From positions 1,356,001 to 1,420,000 of the forward strand of contig NZ_CP088149.1 in assembly GCF_002845275.2 (NCBI RefSeq): a stretch of DNA of 64,000 nucleotides. The letters run 5' to 3'. Made by a program: the position numbers and the translations under genes. This document shows positions 56,223 through 64,000 of the stretch, one piece after another. The notes beneath the pieces are model-generated. The model was given only the letters and a program-made list of their open reading frames with translations, did no database searches and was not told the DNA's origin. How positions within the stretch are numbered: position 1 is the first letter of the stretch; the number at the start of each line of letters is the position of its first letter. This DNA comes from Pseudomonas sp. S06B 330. Its GTDB lineage: Bacteria > Pseudomonadota > Gammaproteobacteria > Pseudomonadales > Pseudomonadaceae.

Positions 56223-57375
56223 ACAAGGTTCCGGCTTCCTGGCTTGAGATCACCTCCATGCGCCCACCATGGGCCAGGGCGATCTGGTTGGCGATGTACA
56301 GGCCAAGCCCCAACCCTGCGCGTACGGTGTCGTTGAGTGGGTGGGAAAAAGGTTGGAACAGCTGCGCGAGGATTTGTGGCGCAATCGGGCTACCGACGTT
56401 ATGCACGCTGAGCACGAAAGCATCCTCGCGAATCTGCGCCGTGACGTCCACCGGTTGATCCTGAGCGCCATGAGCCAGAGCATTGGCAAGCAGGTTTGAC
56501 AGTAATTGGGTGATCCGCTCGCGATCACAATTGATCCCACTCAGATCACCGATGTGCAAATTGATTTGCCGTTGTGGGTGAACGTGATGCAGTTCCGAGG
56601 CAACATGCCTGAGTGCCTCACCGAGGTCCGGACAAGGCTGGATATTGACAGTGATGCCATTACCCAGGCGTCCTCGGGCAAAATCCAGGACATCGCGCAC
56701 CAACTGCGTGGCGCGCCGGCCGCAGGTGAGGATGTGTTGGGCAATGGTGCGACTTTTTTCGTCCTGCAGACGTTGCGTCAGCAGTTCCGCCCCGGCAGTG
56801 ATGGCAAACAACGGGTTGCGCAAATCATGGCCGAGCACGGCGATAAACTGTTCACGTAGTTCAGCGATGGCGCGTTCCTTTTGCAGGGCCTCTTCGGTTC
56901 TCTGGAGGTTTTCCTCACTCTCGATCTGGATCGACAGCAAGCGTGCGAAGGATTCCATCATCGGCTGGATGGCACTGCCCTTAAGCGCCGCAGGCAGAGG
57001 GTCAAGGGCGCAGATGGTGCCAAAAAAACTGCCGTCAGTGCGAAACACCGGCACTGAAATATAGCTTTCGAACGCGTACGTGCGTGGGGTGTGGTGGTTG
57101 CAATACTGTTCATCCTCGCTGGCCTTGTCGATCACGATGGTCTGGTGGCTGCCGCGAATTTCGTGGCACAAGGTCGTGGTCAGATCGAGTTCGCCGCCCA
57201 CTTTCAAACCAAAACCCAGGGTGTCGAGTACGGCGCAGGCGGTCCAGCTGTTCTCGGTCACCCGAGCAACGGCGGCAAAGCGCAAGCCGGTGGATTCGCA
57301 GATCACCTGCAAGATGGCGGGCACCGCATTGATTCGGCCAATCGTGGCGATGTCGGACGTGATGGCGTTGCTCAT
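56161..57375 (-). CDS. GAF-domain sensor histidine kinase
   Basis: A 404-residue soluble kinase. The GAF domain (about 15-155) is followed by HisKA with the phospho-His in VLGHDLRNPL and HATPase_c with LSNLLANALAHG and a GLGLGLYIANQIA G-box. There are no transmembrane helices, so the signal is cytosolic. No response regulator gene is nearby, making it an orphan kinase. It is convergent with the LysR gene. Confidence 0.93.
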   Translation of the reverse strand: MSNAITSDIATIGRINAVPAILQVICESTGLRFAAVARVTENSWTACAVLDTLGFGLKVGGELDLTTTLCHEIRGSHQTIVIDKASEDEQYCNHHTPRTYAFESYISVPVFRTDGSFFGTICALDPLPAALKGSAIQPMMESFARLLSIQIESEENLQRTEEALQKERAIAELREQFIAVLGHDLRNPLFAITAGAELLTQRLQDEKSRTIAQHILTCGRRATQLVRDVLDFARGRLGNGITVNIQPCPDLGEALRHVASELHHVHPQRQINLHIGDLSGINCDRERITQLLSNLLANALAHGAQDQPVDVTAQIREDAFVLSVHNVGSPIAPQILAQLFQPFSHPLNDTVRAGLGLGLYIANQIALAHGGRMEVISSQEAGTLFSFHLPLGPDAAQATLPANQ

Positions 57376-57578
57376 GAAGCTTCCACGGTAGGGCTTGAAT
57401 GAGAAGTGTGGGTTAAGTCTAGCGACCTCGCCTGAGCTGGGCGAAAAATCCGTACCCGCCGACCAGGTTTTTCCATTAATCTTGGGCGTTGAGCCGCTCC
57501 GTCAGAGAGTGACCAGCAATGCCCGCGTGCCAATCCCTTTCGCCCAGCATCCAAGTGGGTGCTTCAGTGAGGTTTGAC

Positions 57579-57902
57579 ATGCACATCACATCACAGGACA
57601 TCTGTACCGCCGCCGACCAGCTCAAGGGGTTTGTCGGCTTTCACCGCAAGCTTGGCAAGCACATCGTGCGTTTTAGTGAAGACTCGTTCGGCATGGATGT
57701 CGCCGATGACAGCATCACTCCCAGCAGCGAATTTGTCTGGCAAGCGGGCGAGGGTGAGGTCATGACCCTGAGCCGGGAACTTATCGAAATACTGCTGGCG
57801 CAAAATGTTGACGAGCGGCTCAATGTCAGTGAGCCGCTGCGGGTTTACCTGCGTCGTCGCGACCTGCCGGAGATCGCCGCGCAGCGCCGTCTGCAGTCAT
57901 AA
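57579..57902 (+). CDS. Hypothetical protein
   Basis: A 107-residue cytosolic protein with GAGG before the ATG. LKGFVGFHRKLGKHIVRFSE and FGMDVADDSITPSSEFVWQA suggest a small beta-rich domain, followed by an amphipathic helix with EILLAQNVDERLNVSEPLR. I do not recognise the family. The start MHITSQDIC was chosen over a further-upstream ATG. Confidence 0.7.
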   Translation: MHITSQDICTAADQLKGFVGFHRKLGKHIVRFSEDSFGMDVADDSITPSSEFVWQAGEGEVMTLSRELIEILLAQNVDERLNVSEPLRVYLRRRDLPEIAAQRRLQS

Positions 57903-57922
57903 CTGCGGCCTTTTTGGCCAGT

Positions 57923-57952
57923 TGTAGCCGCTGCCGCCAGGCTGCGGCTACG
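57923..57952. repeat. Single REP-type palindrome
   Basis: A hairpin gtagccgc / gcggctac with the shared core tgccgccaggct, related to the pair at 35556-35671. It lies between convergent genes. Confidence 0.75.
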
Positions 57953-57965
57953 AATCAACTAGCGG

Positions 57966-60554
57966 TTAGGAGGCCCCCGTGCGATTGCTGCCGGGGTTAT
58001 GCAGCAGTTGTTCAAAGGCGTGTTTATCGACCGGCTTGCTCAGGTAGTAACCTTGGACCTCGTGGCACTTTTCTTTGCCCAGGGCGTTGAGCTGCTGCTC
58101 GGTTTCCACCCCCTCGGCCGTGACGGTCAGGCCCATGGCCCTGCCCAGGTTGATGATTGCCTGGACCACCGCACGGTCATTGCCATCACTGCTCAAGCCG
58201 GCAATGAACCGTTTGTCGATCTTGATGCTATCGAACGGGTAGGTGCGCAGGTAACCCAGTGACGAATAGCCAGTGCCGAAGTCATCCATGTTCAACCGCA
58301 CGCCCAGCTCCTTGAGGGCGGTCATGGTGCCCAGGGCCCCTTCGATATCGTTGAGCATGACGTTTTCGGTGATTTCCAGCTCCAGACGCTGGGCCGGGAA
58401 ACCCGTGTCGACCAGAATCTTGTAGACATCGCTGACCACATCGCTACGGGAGAACTGTGCCGGTGACAGGTTGACCGAAACCAGCAGATGCTCCGGCCAG
58501 CTGCGAGCCGTCTCGCAGGCTTCACGCAACACCCAGCGACCCAGCGGTACGATCAGGTCAGTCTGTTCAGCCAATGGAATAAAGGTGTCCGGGCCCAGCA
58601 GCCCTTCCAGCGGATGCTGCCAGCGCACCAGTGCTTCGACTGACACGATTTCCAGGGTCTCCAATCGATAGCGTGGCTGGTAGTGAAGAACGAACTCATT
58701 GTTCTTCAGTGCCTTGCGCAAGTCATTTTCCAGTTGCCGACGGTACTGGATCTGGTCGTTCATTTCGGGTGAAAAGTAGCGCCAGGTGTTCTTGCCGTCG
58801 GCCTTGGCCTGGTACAGGGCAATATCGGCGCAGCGGATCAGTTCGCCGGCATCGAAGCCCTGCAGGCGAGTCTGGGCAACACCCAGGCTGGCACCGATGT
58901 GCAGAATCTGTTCCTCGAAGTGGATCGGCTGATGCAGGTTGTCGATCAGGCGGGCGCAAAAGCGGTCGATTTCGTTGCGGCTGTCCATGCCGTTCATTAC
59001 CAGGACAAACTCGTCACCGCCCAGGCGGGCCACCAGATCACCGTCGCGGGTCGATTCACGCAGGCGGGTGGCGACTTCCAGCAACACCGCGTCGCCGGCG
59101 GCATGGCCGAGGGAGTCGTTGATCGGTTTGAAACTGTCCAGGTCCAGCAGCAACAGCGTCAACGGAGTCGCGTCCTGGCCTTTGAGCAGGGCTTGTTCGA
59201 GAAAACGTGAGAGCTTGTTGCGATTGGCCAGGCCGGTCAGCGCATCATGCATGGACAGGTGCTGAATGTGGGCATGGGCGGCGACTTCATCGGTGATGTC
59301 ACTGGCGGTGCCACGAAAACCGATCAGTTTGTTGCCCGCCATGATCGAGCGGGCCGACACCCGGCAAAAACGTAAATGACCATTCTGGTCGCGATAGCCG
59401 CAACGCAGGTTGGCCATTTGCGCAGAGTCGGGATCAGCCTGGTTGTCGAGCCAGAGGGTGAGGGGGGTGGTTTCACAACTGAGCAGTTGATTGATCGGTT
59501 GGCCCAGCCAGTCATTGGTGTTGAAGCCAGTAACGGCGACGAAGCGCTGCGACAGATAACTCAAGCGATGGTGGCGGTCGGTTTCCCAGATCCAGTCCGA
59601 GGCGGCTTCAGCTACGGCTCGAAAGCGCTGTTCGCTGGCCTCCAGCGCCAGGTTACTGGTTTGGAGGCGCTCCAGGGTGCTGTCGATTTTCTGCGAGGTG
59701 CGCAAGGCGTAGCGGAAGAAGTAGACCATCAGCAGGCCCAGCACCAGCATCGCGCCGAGCAGCGGTGGCATTACCCCCCAGAGCAACTGATCACCCGGGC
59801 GCGGCGTCAGCCATTCCAGGCGGTAGCCGGTATCGCCCAAGGGCAGGCTGGATGCATCGGCAGACAGTTTGCCAATTTTCTCAATGTGCATGCCGCTCAA
59901 GCCTGCGCCGGTGCCCAGGTTGACCAGCTTTTCCGCCGTTAGTTGGTCGACGAATATCATCACCGAGGTGGTGCGCGGGTCAATGCTCAGGAGTTCATCA
60001 TCAGGACGGATCGCAGCCGCTACCAGCACCGCAGGCCAGCCATTGAACAGGACGTGGCGGGTAATCTGCTGGCGGTCGGCGGCAACGCCTCGCGCCTGGG
60101 TGATGATCGATTCCAGCGGCTCTTCTATATAGGTGCTGGCCGGTGCGCTGCTAAGCTGGCCTTTGAACAAGGCATATTTAGTGCTGAGGTCATCGACTAC
60201 AAACACGCCTTCAAAACCGCTGGCGGTGTACAACGAGTCGCCGACGTTCTCTTCTTCGTAGGCCCAGTGCAGGTCGGCAGTGCCATTAAGGTGTTCATAG
60301 GCAGCATCCCACACGGCGTAGCTGGAGAGGAACTGGCGGGCGGCTTCGAGCCGTTGCTCCAGTGCCTTGTGCGCATAGAAGCTACTTTTCTCGCGTTCGT
60401 TGGCGTTCAAAGAGGAGGCGACGTTGAACAGTGCCCCGAGGGCAATCAGGCAGGCCAGGACAAACAGTGCAGCAATACTGGCAATAAGTTTACGTGTCGG
60501 CAGGCTGGGGGGTGGGCTGGTAGGCGAAACCTCGACGATCCTGTCCATACGCAT
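57966..60554 (-). CDS. CHASE4-PAS-GGDEF-EAL cyclic-di-GMP enzyme
   Basis: An 862-residue membrane protein. A CHASE4-type periplasmic sensor (about 55-245) lies between two helices (SIAALFVLACLIALGALFNV; LLGAMLVLGLLMVYFFRYAL). Then come a PAS domain (WIWETDRHHRLSYLSQRF), GGDEF (LGGDEF, RxxD in RDGD) and EAL (EALVRW, DDFGTGYSS), both intact. It could make or degrade c-di-GMP. The start was placed at the second ATG (60554), six bases after AAGG; the first ATG touches that site. Confidence 0.9.
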   Translation of the reverse strand: MRMDRIVEVSPTSPPPSLPTRKLIASIAALFVLACLIALGALFNVASSLNANEREKSSFYAHKALEQRLEAARQFLSSYAVWDAAYEHLNGTADLHWAYEEENVGDSLYTASGFEGVFVVDDLSTKYALFKGQLSSAPASTYIEEPLESIITQARGVAADRQQITRHVLFNGWPAVLVAAAIRPDDELLSIDPRTTSVMIFVDQLTAEKLVNLGTGAGLSGMHIEKIGKLSADASSLPLGDTGYRLEWLTPRPGDQLLWGVMPPLLGAMLVLGLLMVYFFRYALRTSQKIDSTLERLQTSNLALEASEQRFRAVAEAASDWIWETDRHHRLSYLSQRFVAVTGFNTNDWLGQPINQLLSCETTPLTLWLDNQADPDSAQMANLRCGYRDQNGHLRFCRVSARSIMAGNKLIGFRGTASDITDEVAAHAHIQHLSMHDALTGLANRNKLSRFLEQALLKGQDATPLTLLLLDLDSFKPINDSLGHAAGDAVLLEVATRLRESTRDGDLVARLGGDEFVLVMNGMDSRNEIDRFCARLIDNLHQPIHFEEQILHIGASLGVAQTRLQGFDAGELIRCADIALYQAKADGKNTWRYFSPEMNDQIQYRRQLENDLRKALKNNEFVLHYQPRYRLETLEIVSVEALVRWQHPLEGLLGPDTFIPLAEQTDLIVPLGRWVLREACETARSWPEHLLVSVNLSPAQFSRSDVVSDVYKILVDTGFPAQRLELEITENVMLNDIEGALGTMTALKELGVRLNMDDFGTGYSSLGYLRTYPFDSIKIDKRFIAGLSSDGNDRAVVQAIINLGRAMGLTVTAEGVETEQQLNALGKEKCHEVQGYYLSKPVDKHAFEQLLHNPGSNRTGAS

Positions 60555-60604
60555 GCACATCCTTGGTGAACTGCGTCCCGACGGTTACGCCGCGGGGCGA
60601 ACGT

Positions 60605-61681
60605 TCATTGAGGATAGGCCAGCTTCAGCGTTGTGAGGTCCGGTTGGGAGAAATTGACCTGATTGCGCCCACTGTTTTTGGCGACATACAGGGCTTTATC
60701 GGCTTCGTTTAGCCACGCCTCGGCATCCGTCAAGTCTTCGCGGCAGCTGGCCAGGCCAATGCTCAAGCTGATCCGCAACGCCGGCAGTTGTGGGTTACGG
60801 TAGCTGCCGATCCGCTCGCGCAGTCGCTCCATGGTCTGGCGGGCTTGTTCAACATCGGAATTGGGCAGAATCAGGCAAAATTCGTCGCCGCCATAGCGGC
60901 CAGCCAGGTCATCTTCGCGCAGGCCGCGTTTGAGTTCGCTGCTGAGCTGGGTCAACACGCAGTCGCCAACTACATGGCCGTAGGTATCGTTGATGGCTTT
61001 GAAATGGTCGATGTCGATAAGGGCAATCACCGCCTGGCAGTGTTGCTGCTGGCAGATCTGGAACTTGAGTTGCAGCAGGTCTTTCCAGGAACCATGGTTG
61101 AGCAGGCCGGTGAGGCTGTCGGTGCGGCTCAGGGCGCTGAGGCGGCGTTTATGTTCAGCGAGTTTCATCGCCAGGTTGTAGCAGACCCAGCCAACAGCCA
61201 TTGGGTACAGCGTCAGCATCGGCAGGCACGCATAGATCTGCATGGGGGTGGCCTGCAACTGCAAACCGGCGCCGAACAGGGCGATCGAAAGCCCCCCACC
61301 CAGGCCCTGAATCAGCAGCCCTTTGAGGAACAGGCGCTGACCGCCTGCGGCGAAGTTGTTCATCGCCATCATCGCCAGGATCGTCACGCTGGGCAGGGGA
61401 TTGAACTGCATGGTTGCGGTCCAGAACCCACCCATCAACGAATCGAACAGCAGGTTGCGGTACTCGGCGTGGTACGGCACGCCAGCGCGTCGAGCAAGTT
61501 GAAAGGCCAGATGGGGCCAGATCAGGCCATTGAACAGCAGCAGCACCCAGGCCCATTGCGGGATGTCCAGGCCGGAAATACCGGCCATAACGGCAAGCAT
61601 GCCGATACCCAAGCCAATAATGCGCGGCAGGTAGATCCTCCTGACAAATGAAAGTCCCTTGCCGCTTCTATTATCCATCAT
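60605..61681 (-). CDS. MASE2-domain diguanylate cyclase
   Basis: A 358-residue membrane protein: an N-terminal MASE2 sensor with five helices (LPRIIGLGIGMLAVMAGISG etc.) and a GGDEF domain with RYGGDEFCL and the inhibitory site REDD, so the cyclase looks active. The architecture is that of AdrA/DgcC-type cyclases. It lies 50 bases upstream of the CHASE4 gene on the same strand, so the two may share a transcript. Confidence 0.93.
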   Translation of the reverse strand: MMDNRSGKGLSFVRRIYLPRIIGLGIGMLAVMAGISGLDIPQWAWVLLLFNGLIWPHLAFQLARRAGVPYHAEYRNLLFDSLMGGFWTATMQFNPLPSVTILAMMAMNNFAAGGQRLFLKGLLIQGLGGGLSIALFGAGLQLQATPMQIYACLPMLTLYPMAVGWVCYNLAMKLAEHKRRLSALSRTDSLTGLLNHGSWKDLLQLKFQICQQQHCQAVIALIDIDHFKAINDTYGHVVGDCVLTQLSSELKRGLREDDLAGRYGGDEFCLILPNSDVEQARQTMERLRERIGSYRNPQLPALRISLSIGLASCREDLTDAEAWLNEADKALYVAKNSGRNQVNFSQPDLTTLKLAYPQ

Positions 61682-61807
61682 GGTCGCTGGTCTGTTCCGG
61701 GACGCCGTTTATCGCATAAAAGGTGTGAATATTGTTGAACAATCGCAGGCTGTTGAAAAATGGCCTTACAAGCCATTTCACAGTGGATGCAGCCACCTCG
61801 GGGTAAC

Positions 61808-62911
61808 ATGAAACTCGCCCTCATCCTCGGAGTGCTTCTAGTCATGGCCCCATTTCCCCCAAAGGCCGGTGAACCGGCGTTGCGCCAGGATGGGCGGTAT
61901 CACAACCTGCGCCCATTACCGCAAGACAGCGCGCTGAAAAAGTTGCGCATCGGCTTCAAGTTTCTGCTTCTCGGTAAGCCAGCAGGAACCCGGCCGGATG
62001 TGGACATCGCTGTCCAGCCTTTGGGGCGCCAGCAATTGCTTGAGGCACCGGATCGCAGCCTGTGGCGTCTGGGGCATTCCACGGTATTGCTGAAACTGCA
62101 TGATCGCTTCTTTATTACCGACCCGGTATTTGCTGAGCGCGCCTCGCCGGTGCAGTGGGCCGGTCCGCAGCGTTTTCACCCGCCGCCGCTGAAGCTGGAA
62201 GAACTGCCACCGTTGACTGCGGTGATCCTCTCTCACGACCACTATGACCACCTTGATGAACAGGCGATCAGACAGTTGGCCGATCGCGCCGAGCATTTCC
62301 TCGCGCCGATGGGCGTCGGTGACCTGTTAATCGAATGGGGGGTGCCGGCTGCCAAGGTGCGACAACTGGACTGGTGGCAGGAAACCCAGGTCGACGGTAT
62401 CCGTTTCGTTGCCACCCCGGCGCAACACTTTTCCGGGCGCGGCCTGTTCGACAGCAACAGCACGTTGTGGGCATCCTGGGTGATCCTGGAGGAGAACCTG
62501 CGGGTGTTCTTCAGTGGTGATACCGGTTACTTCGAGGGTTTCAAGCAGATTGGCGAGCAGTACGGCCCGTTTGACGTGACCCTGATCGAAACCGGGGCCT
62601 ACAACCTTGAATGGCCCAACGTGCACATGCAGCCCGAACAAAGCCTGCAGGCGCATCAGGACTTGCGCGGGCGCTGGCTGTTGCCGATCCATAACGGCAC
62701 GTTCGATCTTTCGGTGCACAGTTGGCATGAGCCGTTCGACCGCATTCTGGCGTTGGCCAATGCTGCCCAGGTGCCGCTCAGTACCCCGCAGATGGGCGAG
62801 CGGGTCAGCCTTGATCAACCCCACAGCGGTCCAGCCTGGTGGTTACCTAAACCACTGCGCCAGCCGCAAGGGACGAGTGAGCGGGTCATGGCGATGAAAG
62901 CGTTGAAGTGA
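61808..62911 (+). CDS. MBL-fold metallo-hydrolase (NAPE-PLD/UlaG-like)
   Basis: A 367-residue protein with a signal-like N terminus (MKLALILGVLLVMAPFPPKA). Metal ligands are in SHDHYDHL, with SGDTGY and PIHNGTFDLS following, and WRLGHSTVLLKL opening the fold. This is the layout of N-acyl phosphatidylethanolamine phospholipase D-type hydrolases; the natural substrate is unknown. An upstream ATG (48 bases) is also open but the signal begins here. Confidence 0.9.
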   Translation: MKLALILGVLLVMAPFPPKAGEPALRQDGRYHNLRPLPQDSALKKLRIGFKFLLLGKPAGTRPDVDIAVQPLGRQQLLEAPDRSLWRLGHSTVLLKLHDRFFITDPVFAERASPVQWAGPQRFHPPPLKLEELPPLTAVILSHDHYDHLDEQAIRQLADRAEHFLAPMGVGDLLIEWGVPAAKVRQLDWWQETQVDGIRFVATPAQHFSGRGLFDSNSTLWASWVILEENLRVFFSGDTGYFEGFKQIGEQYGPFDVTLIETGAYNLEWPNVHMQPEQSLQAHQDLRGRWLLPIHNGTFDLSVHSWHEPFDRILALANAAQVPLSTPQMGERVSLDQPHSGPAWWLPKPLRQPQGTSERVMAMKALK

Positions 62912-62917
62912 CTCGGG

Positions 62918-63808
62918 CTACTCCTGAGAGCGCCTACGCAGCTTTTCTTTGTCCAGGACCGACAATTGAGAAGGGGGCTTGCCGCTGTCACTGCGTACCT
63001 GGGCATGGCTGATCAGGGCGAAGATAAAGCTGCCGCCAATTATGTTGCCAACCAGCGTGGGCGCGGCAAAGTTCAGCCAGAACACCTGCCAACTGACCTC
63101 GCCGGCCCAGACAAGGTAGGAAACCTCCACCGAGCCGACAACAATATGGGTGAAATCGCCCAGGGCCATCAGGTAAGTGATCATCAGGATGATCCAGATC
63201 TTGGCGTGCTCCATGGCGGGGATCATCCAGACCATGGTGGCGATCATCCAACCGGAGATAATGCCCTTGGCGAACATCTGGCCGAGGTCGTTCTCCATTA
63301 CCTTGCGACCGACATCAAGAAAGGCTTCATCGGTCTTGCTGTCGAAAATCGGCAGGTACAACATCACATAAGACACCAATAGAGTGCCGGCCAAATTGCC
63401 GAGCAGGACCACCGACCATAAGCGCAACAGGCGCCCAAGGTTACTCAGCGTGGGTTCGGTCATGACGGGCAGCACGGCGGTGAGGGTGTTTTCGGTGAAC
63501 AGTTGCTGGCGGGCCAGAATCACTGCGAGAAAACCGGCTGAATAGCCAAGGCTGGCAATCACCTGGCTGCTTTCACCCTCGGGCAGACGCGCATAGAACA
63601 GACCCATGGCCATCATCGACAGCCCCATACTCAAGCCAGCAGCCAGTGCCGACCACCACAGGGCGGCAATTGTCCGCTCCAGTTCCTGATCACCCTGGTA
63701 GCGGATGATCTCGTGCAACACCGCCGCGCGCGGCGGTTGGTTGTGGCTGACTTCCTGCTCTTCGTCCGCCGACAGGCCCGGGGTTTTGCTGCTTTCGGTC
63801 TCGCTCAT
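62918..63808 (-). CDS. Formate/nitrite transporter-family channel
   Basis: A 296-residue pentameric-channel-type protein with six helices. Key motifs are RQQLFTENTLTAVLP and LVGNIIGGSFIFAL, plus WMIPAMEHAKIWIILMITYL. An extra charged N-terminal 45 residues is usual in this subfamily. It may carry formate, nitrite or another small anion; the specificity is unclear. It is convergent with the MBL gene. Confidence 0.9.
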   Translation of the reverse strand: MSETESSKTPGLSADEEQEVSHNQPPRAAVLHEIIRYQGDQELERTIAALWWSALAAGLSMGLSMMAMGLFYARLPEGESSQVIASLGYSAGFLAVILARQQLFTENTLTAVLPVMTEPTLSNLGRLLRLWSVVLLGNLAGTLLVSYVMLYLPIFDSKTDEAFLDVGRKVMENDLGQMFAKGIISGWMIATMVWMIPAMEHAKIWIILMITYLMALGDFTHIVVGSVEVSYLVWAGEVSWQVFWLNFAAPTLVGNIIGGSFIFALISHAQVRSDSGKPPSQLSVLDKEKLRRRSQE

Positions 63809-63858
63809 GGCAGTGGCTCACATGGGGTGCCTTATCTACAGATCAGCGCGGAGCCCGA

Positions 63859-64000
63859 TTAGTTGCCTGCCGCCAGTGCATTGAGTGCCTGCTGCGCCAC
63901 TTTTAGTCGTTGCTCGACGGCCTCTTGGTCCTCGTCTTCCTGGAACCAGGCTGCCGACAACCCGCACCAGGCAACGATCCACTGCAGCAAGCGTTGGCGT
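63859..64000 (-). CDS. C-terminal end of a hypothetical protein
   Basis: Forty-seven codons before a TAA at 63859-63861, cut by the window edge. The visible part, WIVAWCGLSAAWFQEDEDQE followed by a helix-forming VEQRLKVAQQALNALAAGN, does not identify a family. Confidence 0.5.
   Translation of the reverse strand, partial: RQRLLQWIVAWCGLSAAWFQEDEDQEAVEQRLKVAQQALNALAAGN

Noticed and set aside
1..64000. CRISPR arrays, tRNA or rRNA genes, integrases and transposases
   Set aside because: I looked for regular direct repeats, clover-leaf sequences and mobile-element proteins and found none; the only repeats are REP-like palindromes.

Overview
This 64 kb window is a stretch of a Pseudomonas chromosome. 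The evidence is GC-rich coding sequence with Pseudomonas-style gene neighbourhoods: nth after an rsx/rnf operon, metG/apbC/cold-shock/dcd, quiP, pdxH/slyB/nhaA, the bra/liv branched-chain amino acid transporter, rapA and ccoM. There are also several REP-type palindromes. The P. putida or P. fluorescens lineage is likely, but I cannot place the species without a search. Almost everything looks like core or near-core genome. I see no rRNA, tRNA, CRISPR array, integrase, transposase or prophage.

Layout. 0-4.4 kb: a minus-strand rsx/rnf electron-transport operon ending in nth. It is strongly reduced: there is no RsxC, RsxB lacks its membrane anchor and carries an RsxC-like tail, and RsxA/RsxE have lost three of four conserved cysteines. 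4.4-9.4 kb: metG, apbC, a cold-shock gene and dcd. 9.4-15.3 kb: an AstE-like deacylase, a five-heme cytochrome c fusion and the acylase QuiP. 15.4-17.1 kb: a tight four-gene operon with two SEC-C proteins. 17.2-28.9 kb: envelope proteins (two tandem OmpA-like lipoproteins, a third OmpA protein with a Lys/Ala-rich tail, a collagen-like secreted protein, a SlyB-like lipoprotein) mixed with dinG, a GH50-like glycoside hydrolase, a serine hydrolase and pdxH. 28.9-35.6 kb: nhaA, a PLP enzyme, a flavoprotein, an SDR-like protein and a LysR regulator. 35.7-40.7 kb: braCDEFG/livKHMGF for branched-chain amino acid import.

41.0-50.1 kb: a DUF2288 protein, a 727-residue tubulin/FtsZ-superfamily protein, a beta-hydroxyacid dehydrogenase, an MHYT-GGDEF-EAL protein and rapA. 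50.1-51.9 kb: small proteins, including ccoM (cbb3 oxidase subunit) with an Anr/FNR-like box. 51.9-57.4 kb: a FUSC-DUF1656-HlyD efflux operon behind a SlyA/MarR-like palindrome, an SDR gene remnant beside a LysR regulator, and an orphan GAF histidine kinase. 57.6-64 kb: two more c-di-GMP proteins, an MBL-fold hydrolase and a formate/nitrite-type channel.

The strongest lead for an undescribed system is the gene at 41490-43673. It has a tubulin-type GGGTGSG loop, a preceding GxGxxGSN loop, an Asn-Asp pair and a DxxD catalytic loop in the FtsZ order, but with long extensions on both ends. It is clearly not the division protein FtsZ. The degenerate Rsx complex is the second lead.
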